Source: Treponema sp.
Lineage (GTDB): Bacteria > Spirochaetota > Spirochaetia > Treponematales > Breznakiellaceae
Direction: 5' to 3'
NCBI GenBank assembly: GCA_031257715.1
Contig: JAIROE010000334.1
Span: forward strand, 1-12,145
Length of the DNA stretch: 12,145 nucleotides
Part shown: positions 1 through 6,298 of the stretch, one piece after another
Layout: each line of letters begins with the position of its first letter
Numbering within the stretch: the stretch's first letter is position 1
Notes under the pieces: generated by a model
Database searches by the model: none
What the model saw: the letters and a program-made list of their open reading frames with translations, nothing else
What the model was told of the DNA's origin: nothing
Made by a program: the position numbers and the translations under genes

Positions 1-162
1 AAGCTGGAATCCCGGCCCATACAGGGCAGACCCTGGGAGTATCTCTTCTATGCCGATGTGAATATACCCGGAACCGTGACCGCTTTTGACGAAGTTATCG
101 AAGCCCTCAAAACAAAGACGCGCGACTTCTACTTTCTTGGAGCCTACAGGGGCTCGCTGTAG
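1..162 (+). CDS. pheA: Prephenate dehydratase, C-terminal (ACT domain) fragment
   Basis: The window opens inside this gene; 53 codons remain before the TAG at 160-162. The translated end carries ESRP followed by GRPWEYLFYADV, the signature of the regulatory ACT domain of prephenate dehydratase, where the ESRP motif takes part in phenylalanine binding. The last residues (FYFLGAYRGSL) match the usual end of the ACT domain. The enzyme converts prephenate to phenylpyruvate in phenylalanine synthesis, in the cytosol, with feedback inhibition by phenylalanine. The catalytic domain lies upstream of the window, so I cannot tell whether it is a stand-alone dehydratase or a fusion with chorismate mutase. 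The family call rests on a short but characteristic stretch. Confidence 0.8.
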   Translation, partial: KLESRPIQGRPWEYLFYADVNIPGTVTAFDEVIEALKTKTRDFYFLGAYRGSL

Positions 163-181
163 ACAATGCTTTCCGCGAATA

Positions 182-210
182 TTGATCTGCGGCTTATCCG
201 GGGATATACT
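182..210 (+). promoter_or_regulatory. Sigma-70-type promoter for the HIT gene
   Basis: TTGATC at 182-187 and TATACT at 205-210 are separated by 17 bases, close to the -35/-10 consensus. A start near 217 would give a leader of about 23 bases containing the ribosome binding site GGAGGG (230-235). The box lies after the pheA stop, so the HIT gene can be transcribed independently. It also argues against starting the protein at the in-frame TTG at 210, which lies within the -10 box. Confidence 0.55.
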
Positions 211-239
211 TGCAGACAGATTCGCTGCCGGAGGGACTC

Positions 240-581
240 ATGAGTGACTGTATTTTCTGCAGAATTGCCGCGGGGGAGATCCCCTGTGAAAAAATTTACG
301 AAGATCCCGACATGCTGGCCTTCCGTGACATCACGCCCCAGTCGCCGGTTCATTTTCTGGTGATTCCCAAAAAGCACATCAAAAGCCTTATGGAGACGGA
401 AAAAAGGGACGGCCCCCTTTTGGGGAAGCTGCTCTTTAAGGCAGGGGAACTGGCGGCGGAACAGGGCTGCCAAAAGGGAGCCCGTTTCGTGCTCAACTGC
501 GGATCCGATGGGGGCCAAACGGTAGACCACCTCCATATTCATGTCCTCGGCGGCCGCATGATGATGTGGCCGCCGGGGTGA
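240..581 (+). CDS. HIT-family nucleotide hydrolase (HINT type)
   Basis: The protein is 113 residues, the usual size for bacterial HINT/HIT proteins. It starts with the CIFC motif (C4, C7), which with a downstream histidine forms the zinc site of many members. It ends with the histidine triad H97-L-H99-I-H101 inside VDHLHIHVLGG and the typical WPPG C-terminus. Family members hydrolyse purine nucleoside phosphoramidates and aminoacyl- or lysyl-AMP adducts, the middle histidines attacking the alpha phosphate. The physiological substrate is not deducible here. The ATG at 240 is preferred because GGAGGG sits four bases upstream and family members begin directly before CIFC. It lies 77 bases after pheA, with its own promoter, and converges on mnmG with only 34 bases between the stop codons and no clear terminator. 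Confidence 0.93.
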   Translation: MSDCIFCRIAAGEIPCEKIYEDPDMLAFRDITPQSPVHFLVIPKKHIKSLMETEKRDGPLLGKLLFKAGELAAEQGCQKGARFVLNCGSDGGQTVDHLHIHVLGGRMMMWPPG

Positions 582-615
582 TGTGTCCGTACCGCAGGCG
601 CATTTAACGTGAATC

Positions 616-2406
616 TCAGCCCCTGTTTTTCTTCGCCAGTACCATTAACAGGGCGATGTCCCCCTGCCGTACGCCGGGGATGCGCGCCGCCTGTCCCAGG
701 GTGACGGGGCGGACACGGGAAAGCTTTTCTTTTGATTCGGCGGAAAGTCCCGCGATGGCGGCGTAGTCAAGATCGGCGGCGAGTTTGACCGCGTCCATTT
801 TGGCGCCGCGGGCAGCGGCCCGTTTTTCCTTTTCGACGTACCCCTCGTATTTAAGATCCAACTGCGCCCGCAGAACCCACTCGGCAGGAACAGGATCGCC
901 AAAACGGGCGTCAGGACCTTCCGCCTCCGAAATTTCCGCCCCCGGCTCACGGGGAATCTTCCGCTGCCTGATAAGCTCGTGTATTGTTTCAAGCGTTTCG
1001 GTCTTCCTGAGGAAACGCTCCCAGCGCCGATCATCCGCAAGACCCAGTTTCCGGGCTTTCGGCGTAAGGCGTGTGTCCGCGGTGTCGTGGCGCAGCATGA
1101 GGCGGTGTTCAGCGCGGCTTGTGAACATACGGTAGGGCTCTTTGGTTCCCAGTGTGGTAAGATCGTCTATGAGGACCCCTATGTACGCTTCGGCCCGGCC
1201 CGGTACGAGGGGCGCCTCTCCCCGCAGTTTCATCGCGGCGTTAATGCCGGCGATGATTCCCTGCGCCGCCGCTTCTTCGTAACCGGAACTTCCGTTGGTC
1301 TGCCCCGCCGTAAAAAAACCCGAAAGACGCTTTGACTCAAGCGACGGATACAGATCAAGGGGCTCAAGGTAATCGTATTCAACCGCGTAGGCGGGCCTTA
1401 CGATACGGGCTTCTTCCAGACCGGGAATGCTGTGAATAAAATCCGCCTGTACGTCTTCGGGAAGTGAACTTGAAAGGCCGTTGAGGTACATCTCGTTTGT
1501 ATAAAGTCCTTCCGGTTCAACAAACACATGGTGACGGTCCCTTTCGGGAAAACGGACCACCTTGTCTTCGATGGAAGGACAGTACCTGGGGCCTATGCCG
1601 GATATTTTCCCGCCGTAAAGCGGGGAACGGTGTATGTTTGCCCTGATAATGCCGTGGGTTTTCGCCGTGGTGTAGGTTATCCAGCAGGGAAGGGACGGCC
1701 TTTCAAACTCTGTCCCCGGTTCAACATCAAAGGAAAAGGGGGAAAGCGCTTCCCCATCCTGCCTTTCCATTTTTTCGCGGCAGATTGAATCCCCTGCGAT
1801 GCGGGCGGGCGTCCCCGTTTTGAAACGCCCCATGGGAAAGCCCCTTATCCCGAGATTCCGTCCGAGGTCCGCTGCCGCCTGTTCGCCAAGGCGGCCTTCA
1901 TCCGTTTCGTATTCACCTATGAAGATCCTTCCTCCCATGAAAGTACCCGCCGCGACGATCACGGTTTTGGCGGAAATGCGGTATCCGCGGATGGTTTTAA
2001 CGCCGAGGACTTCCTTCCCGTCACGGGAAACAAGAAGATCCGTCACGGTATCCATGAAGATCGAAAGACCCTTCTGGTTTTCAAGCGCCAGCCGCGCCGC
2101 AGACTGATAGGCCAGCTTGTCGGCCTGGGCCCTGGGCGCCTGAACCGCAGGCCCCCGTGAACGGTTGAGGATGCGGTACTGTATCATGGTTTTGTCAATG
2201 AGCTTCCCCATTTCACCGCCCAGGGCGTCAACCTCCCGGACGAGGTTCCCCTTGGAAAGGCCGCCCACCGCGGGGTTGCAGGAAAGGGCCCCGATACGGT
2301 CGGGGTTCTGGGTGACAAGGAGCGTTGAAAGGCCGAGCCTGGCGGCGGCGAGGGACGCTTCTATACCGGCGTGTCCGCCGCCTGAAACAATGCAATCATA
2401 ATCCAT
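616..2406 (-). CDS. mnmG: tRNA uridine-5-carboxymethylaminomethyl modification enzyme MnmG (GidA)
   Basis: With MnmE this FAD enzyme builds the cmnm5 group on the wobble uridine (U34) of tRNAs, using methylenetetrahydrofolate and a glycine or ammonium donor. Visible features are the Rossmann FAD loop GGGHAG (residues 9-14), the SCNPAVGG motif with C43, the GRFKTGTP motif (about 193-200), [11 protein letters not shown] with C276, and the C-terminal MnmE/tRNA-binding helical domain ending in [16 protein letters not shown]43 and C276 correspond to the two conserved cysteines of the family. At 596 residues it is slightly short of the roughly 620-630 of many orthologues, but both ends look complete. 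The start is fixed by the canonical MDYDxIVxGGG opening. There is no Shine-Dalgarno sequence: the bases just upstream are a pyrimidine-rich CTCCCCCGT, and a perfect palindrome begins seven bases from the start codon. Confidence 0.97.
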   Translation of the reverse strand: MDYDCIVSGGGHAGIEASLAAARLGLSTLLVTQNPDRIGALSCNPAVGGLSKGNLVREVDALGGEMGKLIDKTMIQYRILNRSRGPAVQAPRAQADKLAYQSAARLALENQKGLSIFMDTVTDLLVSRDGKEVLGVKTIRGYRISAKTVIVAAGTFMGGRIFIGEYETDEGRLGEQAAADLGRNLGIRGFPMGRFKTGTPARIAGDSICREKMERQDGEALSPFSFDVEPGTEFERPSLPCWITYTTAKTHGIIRANIHRSPLYGGKISGIGPRYCPSIEDKVVRFPERDRHHVFVEPEGLYTNEMYLNGLSSSLPEDVQADFIHSIPGLEEARIVRPAYAVEYDYLEPLDLYPSLESKRLSGFFTAGQTNGSSGYEEAAAQGIIAGINAAMKLRGEAPLVPGRAEAYIGVLIDDLTTLGTKEPYRMFTSRAEHRLMLRHDTADTRLTPKARKLGLADDRRWERFLRKTETLETIHELIRQRKIPREPGAEISEAEGPDARFGDPVPAEWVLRAQLDLKYEGYVEKEKRAAARGAKMDAVKLAADLDYAAIAGLSAESKEKLSRVRPVTLGQAARIPGVRQGDIALLMVLAKKNRG

Positions 2407-2412
2407 ACGGGG

Positions 2413-2445
2413 GAGTTTAAATTTTATTGTATAAAATTTAAACTC
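2413..2445. promoter_or_regulatory. Perfect 14-bp-arm palindrome in the mnmG/MATE divergent promoter
   Basis: GAGTTTAAATTTTA (2413-2426) is repeated as its exact reverse complement at 2432-2445, with a five-base spacer TTGTA. It almost fills the 57-base gap between the divergent mnmG and MATE genes. Promoter-like -10 hexamers lie in its centre on both strands: TATAAA at 2430-2435 for the MATE gene and TACAAT (reading 2431 to 2426) for mnmG. I see no good -35 box on either side. The symmetry suggests an operator or bidirectional promoter core that couples or excludes the two transcripts. A simple hairpin of very AT-rich sequence is an alternative. Confidence 0.6.
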
Positions 2446-2463
2446 GTCTTTACCGGGAGCATC

Positions 2464-3849
2464 ATGGAGACAGACGGCGCCGTCTGGAAGACGGAAATAT
2501 TCAACCTGACCGAAGGCGGCATCGTCCGAAAACTGCTTTTTATCGCCGTTCCGATCATGGGCACCCAGTTTGTGCAGATGGCCTATAACCTTACCGACAT
2601 GTTTTGGCTCGGCAGGGTGGGAAGCGGGGCTGTAGCCGCCTCCGGCGCGGCCGGCATGTACATGTGGCTGTCCTTCGGCTTTACCCTCATAGGCAGAATG
2701 GGAGCCGAAATAGGCGTCGCCCAGTCATTGGGACGGGGCGACAGAAAGGCCGCGCTGGCTTTTTCCCAAAACGCCCTTTTTATGGGTGCGGCGGTGGGCA
2801 TCGCTTTCGCCCTTTGCTTGATCATCTTCAGAAGGGAACTCATCGGTTTTTTCCGGTTCAGGGAGAAGGATGTAGCCTCCGATGCGGCGCGTTATCTTTT
2901 GGTAGTTTCTTTCGGCATGCCCGCGGCTTTTATATCCAACTGCCTTATCGGCACATTTAACGGCTCGGGCAATTCCGGAACTCCTTTTATCCTCGGCAGC
3001 TCTGGGCTTCTCGTCAATGTTATCCTTGATCCCTTTTTTATCTTCACCTTGGACATGGGCGTGACGGGCGCCGCCGCCGCGACGCTTATTTCCCAGATCC
3101 TCGTAGTGCTCCTGACTCTTTGGAGCATCGTATTTTACAGGAACCGGCCCTTCAAATATTTTTCTTTCAGAATACGGCCCGAAAAATCCCGGATGCTTTT
3201 GATACTCAAATGGTCCCTTCCCATCGGCATTGAAAGCATTGTGTTCTGCCTGCTTGCCATGGCGACATCCCGCGTAGAAACCTCATTCGGCGCCCACGCG
3301 GTGGCGGTAAGCAAAATAGGCTCGCAGATTGAATCCCTTTCCTGGCTTATCGGGGGAGGCTTCAGTTCCGCTATGGTCGCCTTCATAGGACAGAACTACG
3401 GCGCCCAAAAATGGGACCGCATAGCCAGAAGCGTGCGCCTCTCCGTTGTCATCATGACAATCTGGGGTATCCTCGTCACCCTGTTTCTGTGGACCCTTGG
3501 CGGTTTTGTTTTCTCCCTTTTCCTTCCCGATCCCCCGCTGGTCAGGCTTGGGGTGATTTACCTGCGCATCTTTTCCTTTGCGCAGCTTCCCATGAATCTG
3601 GAAGGCGTAGGCGCCGGGGCCTTCAAGGGAACCGGGCGGACCATTCCCCCGTCACTGGCAAGCGTCCTTGCCAACCTGACAAAACCGGTCCTTGCGTACG
3701 CGCTCTCAAGAACCGCCCTTGGCCTTTACGGCGTCTGGATTGCCGTCAGCGCCGCCACAGTCATACGGGGCCTGTGGATATTCCTTTGGTATTTTTTATC
3801 AGACAGGAAACGGGCACACCTTGCGCCCCCGCGGCCTTATCCTGGATAA
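2464..3849 (+). CDS. MATE-family multidrug/cation antiporter
   Basis: A 461-residue, strongly hydrophobic integral membrane protein with the spacing expected for the 12 transmembrane helices of MATE transporters, in two homologous halves. Family marks include the N-terminal region with [20 protein letters not shown] (about residues 32-51), the half-end motif [11 protein letters not shown] followed by [13 protein letters not shown] (about residues 180-207), and the second-half counterpart with [13 protein letters not shown]. These proteins export cationic drugs, dyes or metabolites in exchange for sodium or protons; the substrate cannot be read from sequence. The ATG at 2464 has a modest GGGAG (2455-2459) four bases upstream and gives the short cytoplasmic N-terminus normal for the family. 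The C-terminus is basic and proline-rich (about ten residues), an ordinary cytoplasmic tail. The gene stands alone, divergent from mnmG. Confidence 0.93.
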   Translation: METDGAVWKTEIFNLTEGGIVRKLLFIAVPIMGTQFVQMAYNLTDMFWLGRVGSGAVAASGAAGMYMWLSFGFTLIGRMGAEIGVAQSLGRGDRKAALAFSQNALFMGAAVGIAFALCLIIFRRELIGFFRFREKDVASDAARYLLVVSFGMPAAFISNCLIGTFNGSGNSGTPFILGSSGLLVNVILDPFFIFTLDMGVTGAAAATLISQILVVLLTLWSIVFYRNRPFKYFSFRIRPEKSRMLLILKWSLPIGIESIVFCLLAMATSRVETSFGAHAVAVSKIGSQIESLSWLIGGGFSSAMVAFIGQNYGAQKWDRIARSVRLSVVIMTIWGILVTLFLWTLGGFVFSLFLPDPPLVRLGVIYLRIFSFAQLPMNLEGVGAGAFKGTGRTIPPSLASVLANLTKPVLAYALSRTALGLYGVWIAVSAATVIRGLWIFLWYFLSDRKRAHLAPPRPYPG

Positions 3850-3851
3850 TG

Positions 3852-3906
3852 GACTTGTTCAAGAACCCGGCTGGTTCTTTGCCAAGCTTCGCTTGGCTTA
3901 CAAGTC
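3852..3906 (+). repeat. Nested inverted repeats directly after the MATE gene
   Basis: An outer stem GACTTGT (3852-3858) with ACAAGTC (3900-3906) encloses two perfect hairpins: AAGAACC (3861-3867) with GGTTCTT (3873-3879), loop CGGCT, and GCCAAGC (3881-3887) with GCTTGGC (3891-3897), loop TTC. The whole can fold as a three-way junction. It starts three bases after the MATE stop codon, so it may stabilise or end that transcript, but only three T follow the first hairpin. Confidence 0.6.
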
Positions 3907-3908
3907 TC

Positions 3909-3956
3909 GCAGATTTGGTGTATTTTTTGCAAAAATCCGCCAAATCTGCCGTTTTT
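3909..3956 (+). terminator. Terminator-like long hairpin with T run
   Basis: GCAGATTTGG (3909-3918) pairs perfectly with CCAAATCTGC (3940-3949). The interior continues the pairing nearly to the loop through the palindromic core TTTTTGCAAAAA, giving a stem of about 20 bp with two or three mismatches. It is followed by TTTTT at 3952-3956, so it is the best intrinsic terminator candidate for the MATE transcript. The high symmetry and AT-rich middle would also fit a dispersed intergenic repeat unit. Confidence 0.5.
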
Positions 3957-3967
3957 AGCGGAAGTTG

Positions 3968-4106
3968 GGGCTGTCCAGGAAGTTGGTTACTTCCCGGCCA
4001 GCCCTTGCATTTTCTCCTGTTTCGTTGAAACGTGGTTTCTCCGAAACCTTCGAAAATGCCGCACTAAAGAAGCTGTCCGAACAAGTTTTTCAAACTTTTC
4101 GGACAG
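3968..4106. repeat. Array of four further stem-loops upstream of the chemoreceptor gene
   Basis: This completes the non-coding stretch 3850-4141. Stems seen: GGGCTG (3968-3973) with CAGCCC (3999-4004) enclosing GGAAGT (3978-3983) with ACTTCC (3989-3994); GTTTC (4019-4023) with GAAAC (4027-4031); GGTTTC (4034-4039) with GAAACC (4043-4048); and CTGTCCGAA (4073-4081) with TTCGGACAG (4098-4106) enclosing AAGTTT (4083-4088) with AAACTT (4092-4097). The last is a 15-bp stem with one bulged C. No T run follows it, so it is not a typical terminator. CTGTCC at 3971-3976 can also pair with GGACAG at 4101-4106, so alternative folds exist. I see no gene or clear promoter here. Confidence 0.6.
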
Positions 4107-4141
4107 GCCCAACTCGAATAAATTTTAAAAGGAGCCGGACC

Positions 4142-5965
4142 ATGAAGATGATAAAAACCCTCAAATTTCGTTTTATTCTGTATTTTTCGGTGTTTATTAT
4201 TGCCATGAGTATCGCCACGTCGATCCTCGCGGTCAGTGAAACCAGCCGGGAAGCGTCGAAGATATTTGCCGATCAGGGGATCTACACAACCGAAACCGCC
4301 GCCGCCATGATAGACGGCGACAAATTCGAAGAGCTCGTAAAAACCCTGAACGACAAGGATCCTTTCTACATCGACACTCAGGACCGGCTCTTAAAACTCA
4401 AAGGCTTTTCCAGCGCGGAGTACCTTTACTCCATGGCTCCGGCAGGCGGAAACGAGTACATGTACGTTATCGACGGCAGCGCCGCCCCGGATGACGAGGA
4501 AAATTTTTCTCCCCTGGGAGACACCGAAGATGTTTCAGGCTACGATTCGGCGTTTTTCAAATGCCGGGAAAGCCAAAAAACCGAATTTAGCGAGGTCACC
4601 TTTCAGGAGGGCTGGGGCTGGATGATTTCAATCTACACGCCCATCTTCAATTCGTCGGGAGACATGGTGGGTATCGTGGGATGCGATTTTGACGCCGAAT
4701 CCCTCCACCAGTCGATTACCGCCGTGGCGGTTCGCCACGCGGGCATAGGAACCGGCTTTGTCCTTGCAGGCGGCCTCTTGTTGCTCTTCCTGTTAAGGAT
4801 GATATTTGCCAGGCTTCAGACGATGAACGCCATACTCCGGGAGATTTCCGGCGGCGAAGGGGACCTTACAAAGCGCGTAAAAGTTACCGGGAAAGACGAA
4901 ATCGACGAACTCGCAATCCATTTCAACCTTACCCTTGAAAAAATAAAGAACCTCGTCACCGTCATCAAGCACCTCAGCATCAACCTCTTTGATATCGGAA
5001 ACGAACTGGCCGCAAACATGAATGAAACCGCCTCGGCCGTCAACGGAATCACCGCCAACATGCAGAGTATTCAGGGCGAAGTGGCGGACCAGTCGGCAAG
5101 CGTTGCCGGAACCGGCGAAGTCATGGAGAAGATAACCCTTAACGCCGAGAAACTCGGCGCGCACGTGGAGCAGCAGACCGAAAGCGTCTCCCGCTCGTCC
5201 TCCGCCATCGAACAGATGCTTGCCAACATAGAAAGCGTTACCGGTACCCTCGTCAGAAACGCCGCGAACGTGGAGGAGCTCACCGCCGCTTCCGGCGCGG
5301 GCCGCGCCGGAATACAGGAAGTGTCGGACGACATACGGGAAATCGCCCGTGAATCCGAAGGACTGTTGGAAATCAACTCTGTGATGCGGAACATCGCAAG
5401 CCAGACCAACCTCCTTTCGATGAACGCCGCTATCGAAGCCGCCCACGCAGGAGAAGCCGGTAAAGGCTTTGCCGTTGTGGCCGGTGAAATCCGCAAGCTT
5501 GCGGAAAACTCGGGCGTACAGTCAAAGATCATCTCCGACACCCTTAAAAAAATAAAGCAGTCAATCGACAAGATCACCGTATCCACCAATACCGTCATGG
5601 AAAAATTCGTTTCCATCGACGACAAGGTAAAAATCGTATCGGATCAGGAAGCGGGCATACGATACGCCATGGAAGAACAGGGGGCAGGCAGCAAACAGAT
5701 TCTCGATGCCGTAGCCGTGCTCAACGAACTTACCCGGGAAGTCGAACGGGGCTCCGCCGAAATGCTTGCAGGTTCAAAGGATGTCGTGCGGGAAAGCAAA
5801 AATCTGGAGATAGTCACCGAACAAATCAGCCACGGCATAACGGAAATGGCCGCCGGCACGGACCAGATAAACGACGCCGTCGTCAAAGTATCCGAAATAA
5901 GCGCCGTCAACAAAGAGCACATCAATACCCTTGTTGGGGAAATTTCCAAATTCAAGGTAGAATGA
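4142..5965 (+). CDS. Methyl-accepting chemotaxis protein with periplasmic Cache sensor
   Basis: A 607-residue transmembrane chemoreceptor. TM1 is at about residues 10-31 and a periplasmic sensor at about 32-200 ends in [12 protein letters not shown] and [11 protein letters not shown], typical of Cache domains. TM2 is at about 203-222, HAMP at about 223-273, and a long coiled-coil signalling domain follows. The conserved hairpin tip lies at about 410-455 ([21 protein letters not shown], then [14 protein letters not shown]), which contacts CheA and CheW. The C-terminus (GEISKFKVE) has no CheR/CheB-binding pentapeptide. The ligand is unknown; Cache domains often bind amino acids or carboxylates. 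An in-frame ATG lies upstream at 3965, but the ATG at 4142 is chosen: it has AGGAG (4130-4134) seven bases upstream and puts the basic [10 protein letters not shown] just before TM1, while the upstream extension runs through the hairpin array. No che gene is adjacent, so it is a lone receptor gene. Confidence 0.95.
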   Translation: MKMIKTLKFRFILYFSVFIIAMSIATSILAVSETSREASKIFADQGIYTTETAAAMIDGDKFEELVKTLNDKDPFYIDTQDRLLKLKGFSSAEYLYSMAPAGGNEYMYVIDGSAAPDDEENFSPLGDTEDVSGYDSAFFKCRESQKTEFSEVTFQEGWGWMISIYTPIFNSSGDMVGIVGCDFDAESLHQSITAVAVRHAGIGTGFVLAGGLLLLFLLRMIFARLQTMNAILREISGGEGDLTKRVKVTGKDEIDELAIHFNLTLEKIKNLVTVIKHLSINLFDIGNELAANMNETASAVNGITANMQSIQGEVADQSASVAGTGEVMEKITLNAEKLGAHVEQQTESVSRSSSAIEQMLANIESVTGTLVRNAANVEELTAASGAGRAGIQEVSDDIREIARESEGLLEINSVMRNIASQTNLLSMNAAIEAAHAGEAGKGFAVVAGEIRKLAENSGVQSKIISDTLKKIKQSIDKITVSTNTVMEKFVSIDDKVKIVSDQEAGIRYAMEEQGAGSKQILDAVAVLNELTREVERGSAEMLAGSKDVVRESKNLEIVTEQISHGITEMAAGTDQINDAVVKVSEISAVNKEHINTLVGEISKFKVE

Positions 5966-6004
5966 GGCCAAATATTTTCAGCGTTTGACTTCATATCCGC
6001 GTCC

Positions 6005-6062
6005 TTCCCGTGGGAATGTTCGCCAACAAAATTGGCGCGTGCGGCGGAATGACTTGGCGAAC
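6005..6062. repeat. Decayed inverted repeat downstream of the chemoreceptor gene
   Basis: GTTCGCCAA (6018-6026) is matched by its exact reverse complement TTGGCGAAC (6054-6062). A competing partner TTGGCG lies at 6032-6037, separated from CGCCAA by the loop CAAAA. TTCCC (6005-6009) pairs with GGGAA (6012-6016). The outer flanks GTCCTTCC and GGAAGAC also nearly complement one another if a nine-base insertion is allowed. No T run follows, so it is not a clear terminator. The rest of 5966-6150 shows no gene. Confidence 0.5.
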
Positions 6063-6152
6063 GGAAGACCATGCCTGCTGGCCGGTGCAGTGCAAACAGG
6101 GCTGTTAGGTGCAATATTTTTATCCTGAATTCATTTTCCCCCTGGCCTTTTC

Positions 6153-6217
6153 AAATTTTCCCGAATTTTTCCAAATTTCTTCTTGACAAAATTTCCCCCA
6201 TGTGTTTCTATTAATAG
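6153..6217 (+). promoter_or_regulatory. trpB promoter with phased A/T tracts
   Basis: A perfect -35 box TTGACA lies at 6183-6188. Possible -10 boxes are TCTATT (6207-6212, spacer 18) and TATTAA (6209-6214, spacer 20); both lie in the palindrome CTATTAATAG (6208-6217). Three A/T tracts AAATTTT (6153), GAATTTTT (6163) and AAATTT (6173) start exactly ten bases apart upstream, with another AAAATTT at 6188-6194. Such helically phased tracts bend DNA and can act as an UP element. The poor -10 spacing suggests a regulated promoter. The exact start site cannot be fixed from sequence. Confidence 0.5.
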
Positions 6218-6266
6218 TAACATAAGTTTCTATATACAGAAACGATTACCGTGCGTATTTTACGCA
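6204..6266 (+). promoter_or_regulatory. Repeated operator-like motifs and leader hairpins before trpB
   Basis: The octamer GTTTCTAT occurs at 6204-6211 and again at 6226-6233, 22 bases apart (about two helical turns). The second copy also forms an inverted repeat: GTTTCT (6226-6231) with AGAAAC (6238-6243). Downstream, TGCGTA (6252-6257) pairs with TACGCA (6261-6266) around a TTT loop, 20 bases before the ribosome binding site AAGGAG (6287-6292). These may be repressor sites or leader-RNA stems. I do not recognise a T-box, a Trp leader peptide or a known riboswitch. Confidence 0.45.
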
Positions 6267-6298
6267 TGGAAATAGAATGTCATTGCAAGGAGTGTATC

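Noticed and set aside
581..616. Bidirectional terminator between the HIT gene and mnmG
   Set aside because: No convincing inverted repeat with a T run was found in the 34-base gap.
3411..4028. 205-codon plus-strand frame running past the MATE gene into the hairpin region
   Set aside because: Out-of-frame shadow of the MATE gene; its end translates inverted repeats and it has no start signal.
3965..4141. N-terminal extension of the chemoreceptor to an upstream ATG
   Set aside because: It would translate the stem-loop array; the ATG at 4142 has a good ribosome site and gives the expected N-terminus before TM1.
4793..5446. 217-codon open frame on the minus strand
   Set aside because: Mirror of the chemoreceptor signalling domain; its glycine- and valine-rich composition is a reflection of alanine-rich coiled-coil codons.
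6018..6111. Possible integron attC-like site ending in GTTAGGT, considered because Treponema can carry chromosomal integrons
   Set aside because: The matching RYYYAAC box is missing: the upstream candidate CGCCAAC fails at the first base, and no cassette gene is adjacent.
6121..6298. T-box or tryptophan leader peptide upstream of trpB
   Set aside because: No T-box consensus, specifier stem-loop, Trp-codon-rich short frame or terminator was found in the leader.
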